This document shows positions 18,854 through 28,361 of a stretch of 58,502 nt of DNA, piece after piece. Location: the NCBI RefSeq assembly GCF_001590985.1, contig NZ_BCTX01000030.1, positions 1 to 58,502 on the forward strand, written 5' to 3'. The notes under the pieces are model-generated. The model did no database searches, was not told the DNA's origin, and saw only the letters and a list, made by a program, of their open reading frames with translations. Each line of letters begins with the position of its first letter. Position 1 is the stretch's first letter. Made by a program: the position numbers and the translations under genes. The stretch is from Novosphingobium naphthalenivorans NBRC 102051 (GTDB lineage: Bacteria > Pseudomonadota > Alphaproteobacteria > Sphingomonadales > Sphingomonadaceae).

Positions 18854-18884
18854 CTCATAGACCCTGAAGTAGCTACAGGGTCAA
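18854..18884 (-). promoter_or_regulatory. MerR-family operator-promoter for the FTR1 gene
   Basis: Read on the minus strand: -35 TTGACC (18884-18879), a 19-bp spacer and -10 TATGAG (18859-18854). The spacer holds an inverted repeat, ACCCTGTAGC and CTTCAGGGT around a short centre (18861-18881). The over-long 19-bp spacer with a central dyad is the hallmark of MerR-family activated promoters. Its half-site resembles the pbrT and pbrA sites in this window, so the PbrR encoded at 34624-35043 is the likely regulator. No MerR gene lies next to this copy. Confidence 0.8.
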
Positions 18885-19448
18885 GGCTATTGCGACGCAT
18901 TCTTGATAAAGCATTGTCCATGCAAGCCCGACTTGTTCAGAAGTTTCTTAAGGCTGATCTGCTTATGACACTCAACCGGCGACGCCCGGTCGAGCTTTTC
19001 GGCCCCCTTCTGCCCGTTGCTCTCACGGGCGGGGCGGCATTGCAGCCGCCAGTCGGAAATCAGCAGGCATGTTAGGCGACCTTATGTCATGGTCACCTCC
19101 CGCGCCGACACGGCGCACCGTCGATCACGATATAGTATGCCACGGCAGTCTCTTTCGACACTTGGCGCAGCTCCGTGTTGAGGCCGTACTCGCCGCCTTG
19201 CCGGGGAGCCTCCAACCCTACATCGGATTCACGGCCGCCGGACCGTTTGTCCATCTTGGATAGCGCGACCCCCGAGCGGCAATGCCATACTACTTGTGGA
19301 CGATATCGGTCCACATCATTCAATTCTCAACCTTTTTCGCAAAACCTGAGGGTCCGCGATGCGCCGGCGCGTCAAGCGCAACTGAATGATATCACCCAAC
19401 TACTTTTGAGGAATGGCTCTGAGAGATGTCCCGCGAGTCCTTACGGTA
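18885..19448. other. Intergenic region between P1B-4 ATPase and FTR1 gene
   Basis: About 560 bp with no gene I can support. A 76-codon minus-strand frame (19093-19323) and a short plus-strand frame ending at 19075 have no family match, signal or ribosome site. The stretch is less GC-rich than its neighbours near 19270-19440. It could hold remnants of an older insertion, but no inverted repeats or transposase residues were recognised. Confidence 0.5.
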
Positions 19449-21950
19449 CTATGTCTCCCCGTTGTCCCGGTAGCCAAGCAATCGCAGCGCATTGAATACC
19501 ACGAGCAGGGTCGAGCCTTCATGCACTGCCACGGCCGGGCCGATGCCAAACCCCAAGATCGTCGCCGGGACGAGAATGGTAACCACGCCGAGGCTCACAA
19601 ATACATTCTGCCGAATGATTGATCGCGTTCGGTGGCTCAGCCCGACTACAAAGGGAAGGTGCGACAGATCGTCAGCCATCAACGCGACATCTGCCGTCTC
19701 CAACGCCACGTCGGAGCCAGCGGCGCCCATCGCAACCCCCACCGTCGCGCTCGCCATAGCAGGAGCGTCATTTACGCCGTCACCCACCATCGCAACCTTA
19801 GTTGCGGCGCGAAGCTTTTTGATCGCTTCCACTTTGTCCTCGGGCAATAGATCGCCCCAGGCTTCGTCAATCCCGACCTGCTTCGCCACGGCCTCGGCGA
19901 CACGTTGGTGATCGCCCGAGATCATGATCATTCGCGCGATCCCGATGCGACGGAGACGATCGAGCGCGTCTCTTGCGGCCGGGCGCGGCGTGTCCATGAG
20001 CCCGATGGCCCCTAAGTCTTGCTGATCCCGCCGGACCACCATGCTCGTCTGTCCGGCAGTCCTCAGCCTTTCGATTGCCTCCTTCATTTCCTGCGACAAC
20101 GGGGCGATGCCATCAGTGCCGAACATCTCGGCCTTGCCGATGAGGACCTCGTCCTCACCAACAAGGGCTGAGACGCCGCGCCCCGTCAGGCTCTTCAGGC
20201 TTTCAGCTCGCGGGATGGAATTTTGTCCGACGTGATCGCGTCCATCGCGCGCGATCGCCCGCGCAAGTGGATGGTCGCTCAGACTTTCGACCGCGACGGC
20301 GATCGCCATGAGGTCTTCCTTCAGCACGCCATCGGCCGGGATAACTTGTTGGATTCGAGGCTCGCCTAAGGTGAGCGTTCCAGTTTTGTCGAAAGCTATG
20401 GCGTCGAGCGATCCAAGCAGTTCGAGTGGAGCGCCGCCTTTGACAAGCACGCCGCCCCGCGCCGCGCGCGCGACACCAGAGAGCACCGCGCTCGGAGTGG
20501 CGATCGCCAATGCACATGGGCTTGCCGCCACAAGGACTGCCATCGCGCGATAGAAGCTGTCCCGGAATGGTTCGTCGACAACGACCCAGGCAAACAGCAG
20601 CATGAATGCCACCGCCAGGACCGCGGGCACGAAGAAGCGTTCAAACCTGTCAGTAAATCGCTGGGTCGGCGATTTCTGGGTTTCGGCCTCACTGACGAGC
20701 TGAATAACTTTCGCCAGTGTACTTTCGTTCGACGAGCGCGTTACCTCAATTTCGATAAGCCCGCTGCCGTTGATCGTGCCTGCGAAAGCCCGGTTTGCAG
20801 CATCTATACGATCGGGATTTGCCCTTGCCGCCGCATCGTCCATCACCGGCCGCTTATCGACCGGCATGCTCTCGCCTGTCACAGGGGCCTGATTGATGCT
20901 CGTGGTACCTTTGACAAGAAAGCCATCTGCGGGAATTCGCGTGTCAGGCTTCACCACGATGAGATCGCGAGGGACCAACTCTTCAACAGCGACCTCTTCC
21001 GTGCCGCCGTCTTCGAGCCGAAGGAGCGCCGTTCGAGGCGCCAGTTCAGCCAATGCCTCAATTGCGCGTTTGGCGCGGCCCATCGCATAGTGCTCTAGGG
21101 CGTGGCCGAGGCTGAATAGAAAGAGTAGGAGCGCGCCTTCGGCGAAAGCGCCTAGCGCTGCGGCGCCGGCCGCCGCCAGCAGCATGAGAGTGTCGATCTC
21201 GAATTTCCGCAGTCGGAGATTGTCGATCGCCTCGCGCACGGTGAAGAAGCCGCCGGACACGTAAGCTCCGATGTAGAAGGCAATCGATAGCCACGTGGAT
21301 ACGCCAGCGTCGAGCTTGTCGATTGCAAAGCCAATCCCCAGCAACGCCCCACAAGCCAACGCAAAGATTAATTCCGTATTGGAACCGAGAACTCCGCCGT
21401 GATCATGATCATGACCGTGGCCATCGCCGTGTGCATGGTCGGCTCTCAAATCCTCCCGACCTGCGCCATGACTGTTACCGGCTTGGGCTCCGCCTGGAGC
21501 GGCGGCAGACCGCCGGACGCCCAATCGCGACAGCGCATCCACAATCTGCTTTTCGGACACCTGATCGCGGTCGAACTCCACGCGCACTAGGCCCGAGGCA
21601 TTGGCATCTGCTTCAATTACGCCCGACATGGCGTGCAGTTGCTCGCTCACCGTACGCGCTTTTCTTTGGTGACCGATCCCGCTCACCGGCCACAGCACAT
21701 GACCGTAGCGCTCGGCAATCGCAGCTCCCGCAGAGCGGGCGATGTCGCGGATGCGCGAAAGCGACAGCGTGTCAGAATCATAATGGATGCAGAGCAGTGC
21801 GGGCTTGCCCCCTTTGGCCGGAACGACATGCGCCTTTTCGATGCCGGCGCGCGCTGAGAGATCGGCTGTCAGCCGAGCCACACAAGCATCATCGGCATCG
21901 GGGATGTCGGGTAGGATAAGCGGAATTTCGAGTTGAATCTGGTCCGTCAT
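19449..21950 (-). CDS. P1B-4-type metal-transporting ATPase (SPC motif)
   Basis: An 833-residue P-type ATPase. The cytoplasmic N-terminus has two degenerate HMA-like regions without CxxC, then a His-rich stretch (HAHGDGHGHDHDHGG, about residues 173-187). The TGES loop, the phosphorylation motif DKTGT (Asp near 519) and GDGVNDAPA are intact. The ion-site motif is SPCALA (Cys near 479) instead of CPC, and TM8 carries HEGS (His810-Ser813). SPC plus HEGxT defines the P1B-4 group (CoaT/CtpD-like), which exports Co, Fe(II), Ni or Zn. A generic annotation as a Zn/Cd/Pb CadA/ZntA pump would therefore mislead. It is the last gene of the czc-side operon, about 70 bp after an MliC-like gene. Confidence 0.92.
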   Translation of the reverse strand: MTDQIQLEIPLILPDIPDADDACVARLTADLSARAGIEKAHVVPAKGGKPALLCIHYDSDTLSLSRIRDIARSAGAAIAERYGHVLWPVSGIGHQRKARTVSEQLHAMSGVIEADANASGLVRVEFDRDQVSEKQIVDALSRLGVRRSAAAPGGAQAGNSHGAGREDLRADHAHGDGHGHDHDHGGVLGSNTELIFALACGALLGIGFAIDKLDAGVSTWLSIAFYIGAYVSGGFFTVREAIDNLRLRKFEIDTLMLLAAAGAAALGAFAEGALLLFLFSLGHALEHYAMGRAKRAIEALAELAPRTALLRLEDGGTEEVAVEELVPRDLIVVKPDTRIPADGFLVKGTTSINQAPVTGESMPVDKRPVMDDAAARANPDRIDAANRAFAGTINGSGLIEIEVTRSSNESTLAKVIQLVSEAETQKSPTQRFTDRFERFFVPAVLAVAFMLLFAWVVVDEPFRDSFYRAMAVLVAASPCALAIATPSAVLSGVARAARGGVLVKGGAPLELLGSLDAIAFDKTGTLTLGEPRIQQVIPADGVLKEDLMAIAVAVESLSDHPLARAIARDGRDHVGQNSIPRAESLKSLTGRGVSALVGEDEVLIGKAEMFGTDGIAPLSQEMKEAIERLRTAGQTSMVVRRDQQDLGAIGLMDTPRPAARDALDRLRRIGIARMIMISGDHQRVAEAVAKQVGIDEAWGDLLPEDKVEAIKKLRAATKVAMVGDGVNDAPAMASATVGVAMGAAGSDVALETADVALMADDLSHLPFVVGLSHRTRSIIRQNVFVSLGVVTILVPATILGFGIGPAVAVHEGSTLLVVFNALRLLGYRDNGET

Positions 21951-22017
21951 GAAACCTCCTCAATGTTTGCTCGGGCCTGGTTCCGCGCCGATGCGGAAGT
22001 GCAAGGGCGCGGCCCGG

Positions 22018-22470
22018 TCAGGGAGGCGGGTGCCCGTCCCGTGGCTGATTGGAAGCGGCGCGCTGGCAGATTTGCGTTTTCGCGTCGGGGCGGATGACAA
22101 CCACCCAATCGTTGGAGATCGAGAGGTTCATAGTGTCGCCGAAATAGGTGACGCCGGCCGCGGGCGCGGTTAGATGTTCGGATTCGCCATCAGGCAAAAT
22201 CGCGGCCTCGACTGTCAGACCGTCATCGCCGAGAAATTCGACGCGCACCTTCGTGGCGTTCGCGCAGACGAAGCTATGGGTTCCGGTGAGCCCGGCACTC
22301 CCAGCGTCGGAGCTTTCGGGCGAACAGCCAGCGTTGGCCGCGAGCAGCAACATGGACGCCAACGGGACGCACGGCCGCCGCCGTTTCGTCGCCTCGCCGT
22401 GACACTGGCGGCTACAAACTTTCGCCGTGAACGGGGGGCAGAACGTCCACGGCGCGGGCCCTTCTCGCAC
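22018..22470 (-). CDS. MliC-like putative lipoprotein
   Basis: The C-terminal 80 or so residues (SFVCANATKVRVEFLGDDG to RPDAKTQICQR) resemble the MliC/PliC lysozyme-inhibitor beta-barrel: a leading Cys, an LPDGE hairpin, an AAGVTYFGD strand and a closing Cys. The start is uncertain. GTG 22470 gives 150 residues with an odd leader. ATG 22353 gives only MLLLAANAGC before the lipobox-like Cys. The basic KRRRP stretch just upstream would make a good lipoprotein n-region but has no start codon, so a small frameshift or unusual start is possible. The gene sits between the ZIP gene and the P1B-4 ATPase on the same strand. A metal-related role is unproven. Confidence 0.55.
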   Translation of the reverse strand: MREGPAPWTFCPPFTAKVCSRQCHGEATKRRRPCVPLASMLLLAANAGCSPESSDAGSAGLTGTHSFVCANATKVRVEFLGDDGLTVEAAILPDGESEHLTAPAAGVTYFGDTMNLSISNDWVVVIRPDAKTQICQRAASNQPRDGHPPP

Positions 22471-22591
22471 AAGCGCGCATGAGGGCTTTGCGCTTGTGGG
22501 GGACCATTTCCGATGCCGTCGAGAAGGCTATGCCGGCGCTCCCGGGCTCGACAGGCTTTGCTCTCGATGGCGCGATCTGTCGGTGCTGGAC

Positions 22592-23275
22592 TCACATAAG
22601 CTCCTCAAAAATGAGCAGCCCCAGGAAGCCCGCGAAGAACATGCCGGTGACCAGAGGACTGTCCGGACATTGGTGCGCATCGACGAGCAATTCCTCGGTT
22701 ACGAGATAAAGGAGCGCCATGAGCCCAAAGCTCAGGAAGGCGACGATGATCGGCTGCGACAGGGTCGCTACCGGCATCGCCAGAACCGCGCCGAGAGGCA
22801 GCAGCAAACCGATCGCGGCAACGACGGCCACCACCTTCCAGGCTGCACGGACTGACTTACGAAGGTCGCTCGTGAGGGTCAGCCCGAGGAACAGGACCTC
22901 CAGCGTCAGCGCGATCGTCAGCAGAATTCCTGCCTTCTCGCCTGCGAGAAAGGCAAGGCCCAGCACCAGCCCATCGACGAGGATGTCGATGGCGACAGCG
23001 CCAATCATCGCTAGAGATCCGGTAGCTCTCTCTTCGAGAGCCTTCAGCAGCAGCATGGCGCCGACGCCGACCGTCCCGCCCACCAGGGTCGCGACCGGGG
23101 CCGCGTCGTGCTTGATCTGCGGCAGGATTTCGGTCGCCGCAGCCGCGAACACCACGCCGGCCGCCAGATGCTGCATGGCGCTGACAAAGCGCCCGCTTGG
23201 CGTTCGCAGGAGGGAAACGATCGCGCCGACAATGACGGCCGCGACAGGCATGATCGTGTAGGTGAGCGTTGACAT
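22592..23275 (-). CDS. ZIP-family divalent metal transporter
   Basis: A 227-residue polytopic inner-membrane protein with about eight hydrophobic segments. Metal-site residues expected of ZIP proteins are present: MQHLAAGVVFAAAATEILP (His and Glu), VDGLVLGLAF, and TEELLVDAH near the C-terminus. ZIP carriers usually import Zn(II) or related ions; some bacterial members act in resistance loci, so direction cannot be told from sequence. ATG 23275 follows AGGGGGTT, and the upstream in-frame extension is Arg/Ser-rich and not membrane-like. It shares the czc-side orientation, between DUF190 and the MliC-like gene. Confidence 0.85.
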   Translation of the reverse strand: MSTLTYTIMPVAAVIVGAIVSLLRTPSGRFVSAMQHLAAGVVFAAAATEILPQIKHDAAPVATLVGGTVGVGAMLLLKALEERATGSLAMIGAVAIDILVDGLVLGLAFLAGEKAGILLTIALTLEVLFLGLTLTSDLRKSVRAAWKVVAVVAAIGLLLPLGAVLAMPVATLSQPIIVAFLSFGLMALLYLVTEELLVDAHQCPDSPLVTGMFFAGFLGLLIFEELM

Positions 23276-23495
23276 CAAACCCCCTTTCGCAGGCAGGGCG
23301 CCGCTACACGTCCGACGGCTCTTTGAGCTTTCCCTGGGAATACCGGGCAATGGTGGAACCTCGCTTGACTTGCGTGGCCAGGGACTTGTCCGTCGCGATC
23401 AGCATTCTGTGCAGCCCGCGCCGGAAAACTGGTACAGTTGAGCGCGATGGGCTGGATCGCCCATCGCGCCTGGGCCGCTGCATCGATCGCAGCAA

Positions 23496-23846
23496 TCACG
23501 CCTGCACGCCGACAGCGGCTTGCAACGCCTTGCCGCCGATCACCTCGACGGTTTCGAGCGTGATGATCCCGATGTCGGGAACATCCGCCAGCAAGGCAAC
23601 AAACGCCCGTAGCGCATCTTCGACATCGATGATCTCGATGACCACCGCGCGGTTGCTTTCGAGGACATGACGGCGATGGAGCCGCGCCGAGCCGCCAAAA
23701 CCCATCAAGGCTTCCAGGACGGTCACACCGGCGATTTTTTGATCGCGCGCCAGCGAAGCGACATATTCGAAGACCTTGCGGTCGCCGATATAGGCCGCTT
23801 CATCGGTGTAGATGCGCAGCAGCTTCTGACCCTTCTTTTCCATCAT
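23496..23846 (-). CDS. DUF190 PII-like protein
   Basis: A 116-residue DUF190 protein. The family has a PII-like ferredoxin fold; the KLLRIYTDEAAYIGDRKVFEYV start and the GVTVLEALMGFGGSARLHRRHVL core are seen here broken by short variations. PII relatives bind nucleotides or small ligands and gate transport proteins by trimer docking. Its ATG overlaps the czcA stop by four bases (23843-23846), so it is translated right after the RND pump and could sense or tune CzcA. No direct experimental role is known to me for this copy. Confidence 0.88.
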   Translation of the reverse strand: MMEKKGQKLLRIYTDEAAYIGDRKVFEYVASLARDQKIAGVTVLEALMGFGGSARLHRRHVLESNRAVVIEIIDVEDALRAFVALLADVPDIGIITLETVEVIGGKALQAAVGVQA

Positions 23847-26800
23847 GCCTCTCCTTCAGCGGCTGCCGGCTGCTCACCGACTTCCGGTTCTGACTTTCTT
23901 CTCTTCCATTGGATGTTGAGGCCGAGGACGACCTTGGCGATCGCCGGCAGCACCAGCAGCGTGAGGATGGTCGCCGCGATGAGGCCGCCGATGACGGTCG
24001 TCGCAAGCGGCTTCTGGACCTCGGCGCCGGTGCCGTGCGCGAGCGCCATCGGCACGAAGCCGATCGCCGGCACGAAGCCGGTCATCACGACCGCGCGCAT
24101 CTTTTCGGCCATGCCTTCGCGAATGGCCTCGGGCAGCGCGACACCTGCCTCCAGCCGCTCGCGGATAGCGGTCATCACGACGAGACCGTTGAGCACGGCG
24201 ACGCCCGCCAGGCAGATGAACCCGACCGCCGCCGACACGGAGAAGGCGATGCCGGTCATGGCGAGGGTGAACACGCCGCCGGCAAGTCCCAACGGGACCG
24301 CGAGGAACACAGCCGCGGCACGGCCGAACCCGCCGAGCGCCATATAGAGCAGCCCGAAGATCGCCAGGAAGCAGAGCGGCACGACGATCGACAGACGGTC
24401 AGCGGCGGCCTGGAGATTCTGGAACTGACCGCCCCACTCCAGATAATAGCCTGCCGGCAGCTTGACCTGCGCAACCTTGGCCTGCGCCTCCGCAACGAAG
24501 GAGCCCGCGTCGCGGCCTTGCAGGTTCGCCTGAATCACGACCCTGCGCTTGCCGTTCTCGCGACTGATCTGGTTCAGCCCTTCGGTGAACCTGATCTGGG
24601 CGACCTGCGACAGTGGAACCGAGCTGCGCGCATAGCCTTCCTCCTTGGGCAGCATCACCGGGAGCGCGAGCACGTCATCAAGGTTGACCCTCGTGGCGTC
24701 CGGTACCCTTACGATGATGTCGAAACGTCGGTCGCCCTCGAACAGCAGCCCCGAAGCGCGGCCGCCCATGCCGGCGGCCACGGTATCGGCAACCTCCCGA
24801 ACGGTGAGGCCGTACCGGGCGATGGCCGCGCGGTCGAACCGGACGTCGAGCGTCGGCGCACCGCCGGTCTGGTCCGCTTTGACGCTGGAAGCGCCGGGGA
24901 TCGACTGGAGCACGCGCACGATCTCGTTGGCCGACGCCGACATCTTGTCGAGATCGTCACCATAGAGCTTGATGGCGACGTCGCCGCGCACGCCGGCGAT
25001 CAGTTCGTTGAAACGCAACTGGATCGGCTGGCTGACCTCATAAAGCTGGCCCAGCTTGCTGCCGGCCGCTTTCTCGATCCGCTCGATCACGTCCGCTTTG
25101 GATTTGACGTCCCGTGGCCATTGGTCCTCCGGTTTCAAAATGACGAAGCCGTCAGAGACGTTCGGCGGCATCGGATCGGTCGCGACTTCCGCCGTGCCGG
25201 TTTTCGAGAACATCAGCTCGACTTCGGGCAGCTTGGTCACGGCCTTTTCAACGCCGCGTTGCATCGCCAACGATTGCTCAAGGCTGACGGAGGGCACACG
25301 GGTCGACGCCAGCGCCAGGTTCTTCTCGTCGAGCTGCGGAATGAACTCCGAGCCCAGCAATCCGAACACCGGCACCGCCGCGAGGAAGAAGGCCAACCCG
25401 CCGAAGATGAACGGCCAGGGCCGAGCGATCGCCTTGTCGAGCAGCGGCAGATAGCGCTCCTTCGACTTGCGGATCAGCCAGACGTCCTTTTCGGCGACCT
25501 TGCCCCGGATAAGCAGGGCGACCAGCGCCGGAACCAGCGTGATGGCGAGGATGAATGCCGCCACCAGCGCGAGCATGATGGTGATCGCCATGGGCGAGAA
25601 GGTCTTGCCCTCGACCCCGGTGAACATCAGCAGCGGTGCGAAGGCCAGCAGGATGATCGCCTGACCGAACACGGTCGGTTTGATCATTTCCTGACTGGCG
25701 TGCATCGTCTCTTCGAGACGCTCGCGCAGACTGAGCAAACGGCCTTCATGTTCCTGGCGGTGCGCGAGGCGGGCTAGACAGTTTTCGATGATGATCACCG
25801 CACCGTCGACGATCAGGCCGAAGTCGAGCGCGCCGAGGCTCATGAGGTTACCCGGCACCCGGAAGGCGTTCATGCCCATCGCCATCATCAGGAAGGAGAA
25901 GGGAATGACGAGGACGGCGATGATCGCCGCGCGCCAGTTGCCGAGCAGCAGGAACAGCGACGCGGCCACCAGCAAAGCGCCTTCGGTGAGGTTGCGCTCG
26001 ACAGTGCCGACCGTGGCATTGACCAGCTTCGCGCGGTCAAGCACCACCTTGACCTCGACACCTGCCGGCAGGGTTGATTTCACTTGGTCGAGCTTCTCGT
26101 TCACCGCCTGAGCCACGACGCGGCTGTTCTCGCCGATCAGCATCAGGGCCGTGCCGACGACCGCTTCCTGGCCGTTCATGCTTGCCGCGCCGGTGCGCAG
26201 ATCGCCGCCTATCTTCACATTCGCGATCTGGCCGACTGTGATCGGAGCCCCGCCGCGCGTTGCGGCGACGGCATTGCGGATTTCATCGACCGAGCGAATG
26301 CGCGCGTCCGCACGCACCAGATAGGCCTCGCCGCCGCGATTGAAGTAGTTGGCGCCGACCGCGAGATTGGCGGCTTCGAGGGCTTCGCCCAACTCTGTAT
26401 AGGAAATGCCGTAGCTCGACAGCTTGACCGGATCGGGCTCGACCACGAAGGTCTTAGCGTAGCCGCCGATCGAATCGACCCCGGCCACGCCGGGAACCGT
26501 GCGCAGTTGCGGCCGGATGATCCAGTCCTGCACCGTGCGCAGATAGCCCGCCTTCGCGACTTCATCAGTAAGGCGGTCGCCTTCGGGCGTGAGATAGCTG
26601 CCGTCCGATTGCCAGCCCGGCTGGCCGTCGACTTTCTTCGCGCCTTGCCCGTCGGGGTTGGCATAGCCGACGGTATACATGACGACTTCGCCGAGACCCG
26701 TCGTCACCGGCCCGATCTGAGGCTGCACGCCCTGAGGCAGATTTTCCTGCGCCTGGATGAGCCGTTCACCGACCTGCTGCCTTGCGAAATAGAGGTCGGT

Positions 26801-27100
26801 GGAGTCCGAGAAGATCGCGGTGACCTGACTGAACCCGTTACGCGACAGCGAGCGTGTGGTTTCGAGACCAGGAATGCCGGCCAGCGCCGTTTCAATCGGA
26901 TAGGTAACGAGTTTTTCCATTTCGACCGGCGACAGACCGCGGTCGACCGTGTTGATCTGGACCTGGTTGTTGGTGATGTCCGGAACCGCGTCGATCGGCA
27001 GCTTGGTGAGTTGCCAAACGCCAAGCCCGGCGATCGCGAGGAAGAGGAACAGCACCGCCCACCGCGCGCGGACTGACAATGCCATAAGAGATGCGATCAT
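23843..27100 (-). CDS. czcA: Heavy-metal RND transporter CzcA (Co/Zn/Cd)
   Basis: A 1085-residue inner-membrane RND antiporter, the motor of the CzcCBA efflux complex. The N-terminus (KLPIDAVPDITNNQVQINT, about residues 33-51) and the TM4 signature DFGLIVDGAVIIIEN (about residues 425-439) are the HME1 type, known for divalent Co, Zn and Cd. A loop near residues 155-180 (NPDGQGAKKVDGQPG) is longer than in CusA and typical of this CzcA branch. The frame is intact. The start is 3 bp after czcB and the stop overlaps DUF190, giving a tight czcCBA-DUF190 unit. Confidence 0.95.
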   Translation of the reverse strand: MIASLMALSVRARWAVLFLFLAIAGLGVWQLTKLPIDAVPDITNNQVQINTVDRGLSPVEMEKLVTYPIETALAGIPGLETTRSLSRNGFSQVTAIFSDSTDLYFARQQVGERLIQAQENLPQGVQPQIGPVTTGLGEVVMYTVGYANPDGQGAKKVDGQPGWQSDGSYLTPEGDRLTDEVAKAGYLRTVQDWIIRPQLRTVPGVAGVDSIGGYAKTFVVEPDPVKLSSYGISYTELGEALEAANLAVGANYFNRGGEAYLVRADARIRSVDEIRNAVAATRGGAPITVGQIANVKIGGDLRTGAASMNGQEAVVGTALMLIGENSRVVAQAVNEKLDQVKSTLPAGVEVKVVLDRAKLVNATVGTVERNLTEGALLVAASLFLLLGNWRAAIIAVLVIPFSFLMMAMGMNAFRVPGNLMSLGALDFGLIVDGAVIIIENCLARLAHRQEHEGRLLSLRERLEETMHASQEMIKPTVFGQAIILLAFAPLLMFTGVEGKTFSPMAITIMLALVAAFILAITLVPALVALLIRGKVAEKDVWLIRKSKERYLPLLDKAIARPWPFIFGGLAFFLAAVPVFGLLGSEFIPQLDEKNLALASTRVPSVSLEQSLAMQRGVEKAVTKLPEVELMFSKTGTAEVATDPMPPNVSDGFVILKPEDQWPRDVKSKADVIERIEKAAGSKLGQLYEVSQPIQLRFNELIAGVRGDVAIKLYGDDLDKMSASANEIVRVLQSIPGASSVKADQTGGAPTLDVRFDRAAIARYGLTVREVADTVAAGMGGRASGLLFEGDRRFDIIVRVPDATRVNLDDVLALPVMLPKEEGYARSSVPLSQVAQIRFTEGLNQISRENGKRRVVIQANLQGRDAGSFVAEAQAKVAQVKLPAGYYLEWGGQFQNLQAAADRLSIVVPLCFLAIFGLLYMALGGFGRAAAVFLAVPLGLAGGVFTLAMTGIAFSVSAAVGFICLAGVAVLNGLVVMTAIRERLEAGVALPEAIREGMAEKMRAVVMTGFVPAIGFVPMALAHGTGAEVQKPLATTVIGGLIAATILTLLVLPAIAKVVLGLNIQWKRRKSEPEVGEQPAAAEGEA

Positions 27101-27103
27101 GGC

Positions 27104-28264
27104 TTATTCCTCCTCGCCCGCGCCCTTGCCGAGTTCGGCCTTGAGCAGGAAAGCGTTGCGGGTGGCGACCGTCGCGCCGGACTTGAGTCCGGAGACGATC
27201 TCGACCCGGCCTGCACTGCGCTGGCCGAGCGTTACGAATTGCGCGCGGAAACCCTGGGCTGTGCGAAGGAACACTGCGTCACGACCGTCGACGCTCTGCA
27301 CGGCATCTTCCGGAACCACGATTGCGTTCGTCGGCGCGCCCTGACTGGGCATTAGCCGCACGCGCACACCGAGGCCGGCCTGCAGGATGCCACCCGGCAC
27401 TTCGATGAGCGCCGTGGCAGCGCGGGTTTCTCCGTTCAGAGTCGGCGTGACGGCACGTATCCGGCCCTCGACCGTTCGACCGTCAATAAGTTCGATGATG
27501 GCGTGATCACCGGTCGCGAGACGTGCCACATCGCCGGGATTGATCGCCGCCTCGACCTGAATTTTGCTCGGATCAGCGACCCGAAACAGCTCGGCTTCTG
27601 GCTGGACATACGCACCGAGGCTGACATTCTCGGAGGTCACCCGCCCGGCGATCGGGCTTGCCACGATAACGCCACGGCCGTCCTTGGTGACATTAGCCGC
27701 GCCAACGGACACCTGCGCTCGCCTGGCTTCGGCTTCGGCCGCGGTGGCCTCGGCTTCCGCGCGCTCAAGATCGACCCGCGCCGACACATTCTGCTCGAAC
27801 AGGTAGCGCTCGCGAGCAAGCGCTTTCTGCGCAAGAACAGCCCTGGCCGATGCGGCCGTGCGATCTGCGGCGATCTGTGCCGCATCGCGGCTTTCGACGA
27901 TCGCCAGCGCTTCTCCGGCGCGGACCGGATCGCCGAGCCGCTTGAATACCCGCGTCACCGCGCCGCCCGCGCGTGCCGTTACCAGCGCTTCACCCGTGGG
28001 TGAGGCTGTGACCTGGCCTTGCACCAATATCTCCGAGCCGAGGCCGCCGGCTCGAACGGTCTCGACAGCAATTCCGGCATCGCGGATTGCGTCTGGCGTC
28101 ATCGCCAGACTGTCCGACGGTGTTTCGCTTTCAGCACTGTCTTTGGCGGGCGCGGATGCCACCGACGGATCAGCCGTACAACGTGCGACGCTGAAACCAC
28201 CGATTGCAGCCAGCAAAACTGCGCCGGTGACACCGCCAAGGAGTCGTTTGTCCTGGGTTATCAT
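27104..28264 (-). CDS. czcB: CzcB-type membrane fusion protein
   Basis: A 386-residue periplasmic adaptor. An N-terminal anchor (LLGGVTGAVLLAAIGGFSVA, about residues 8-27) precedes a short acidic linker, a lipoyl-like domain, a long Ala/Arg/Glu-rich helical hairpin (ARAVLAQKALARERYLFEQN onward) and the beta-barrel with ASPIAGRVTSENVSLGAYV. It joins CzcA to CzcC. ATG 28264 was chosen for the GGAGATTTTCA ribosome site and because it places the anchor at the start; an upstream in-frame start adds 40 Arg/Pro-rich residues. No metal-binding extension like the one on CusB is present. Confidence 0.93.
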   Translation of the reverse strand: MITQDKRLLGGVTGAVLLAAIGGFSVARCTADPSVASAPAKDSAESETPSDSLAMTPDAIRDAGIAVETVRAGGLGSEILVQGQVTASPTGEALVTARAGGAVTRVFKRLGDPVRAGEALAIVESRDAAQIAADRTAASARAVLAQKALARERYLFEQNVSARVDLERAEAEATAAEAEARRAQVSVGAANVTKDGRGVIVASPIAGRVTSENVSLGAYVQPEAELFRVADPSKIQVEAAINPGDVARLATGDHAIIELIDGRTVEGRIRAVTPTLNGETRAATALIEVPGGILQAGLGVRVRLMPSQGAPTNAIVVPEDAVQSVDGRDAVFLRTAQGFRAQFVTLGQRSAGRVEIVSGLKSGATVATRNAFLLKAELGKGAGEEE

Positions 28265-28361
28265 TGAAAATCTCCGAAACGGATCGAGCAGCGGCCAGTC
28301 AGGGGCGCGTTCAGCTCGGAATGGGGAATGGGGAAGGTGAGGATCAGCGAGGCGGAGGCGG

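Noticed and set aside
19093..19323. 76-codon minus-strand frame in the 560-bp gap
   Set aside because: No family resemblance, signal peptide or ribosome site.
23276..23495. Possible small gene between the ZIP and DUF190 genes
   Set aside because: Two overlapping minus-strand frames of 63-74 codons exist, but neither has a ribosome site, domain or consistent codon bias.
23909..25777. 622-codon plus-strand open frame
   Set aside because: Antisense to czcA, with Asp/Arg/His-biased composition and no family features; a shadow frame.
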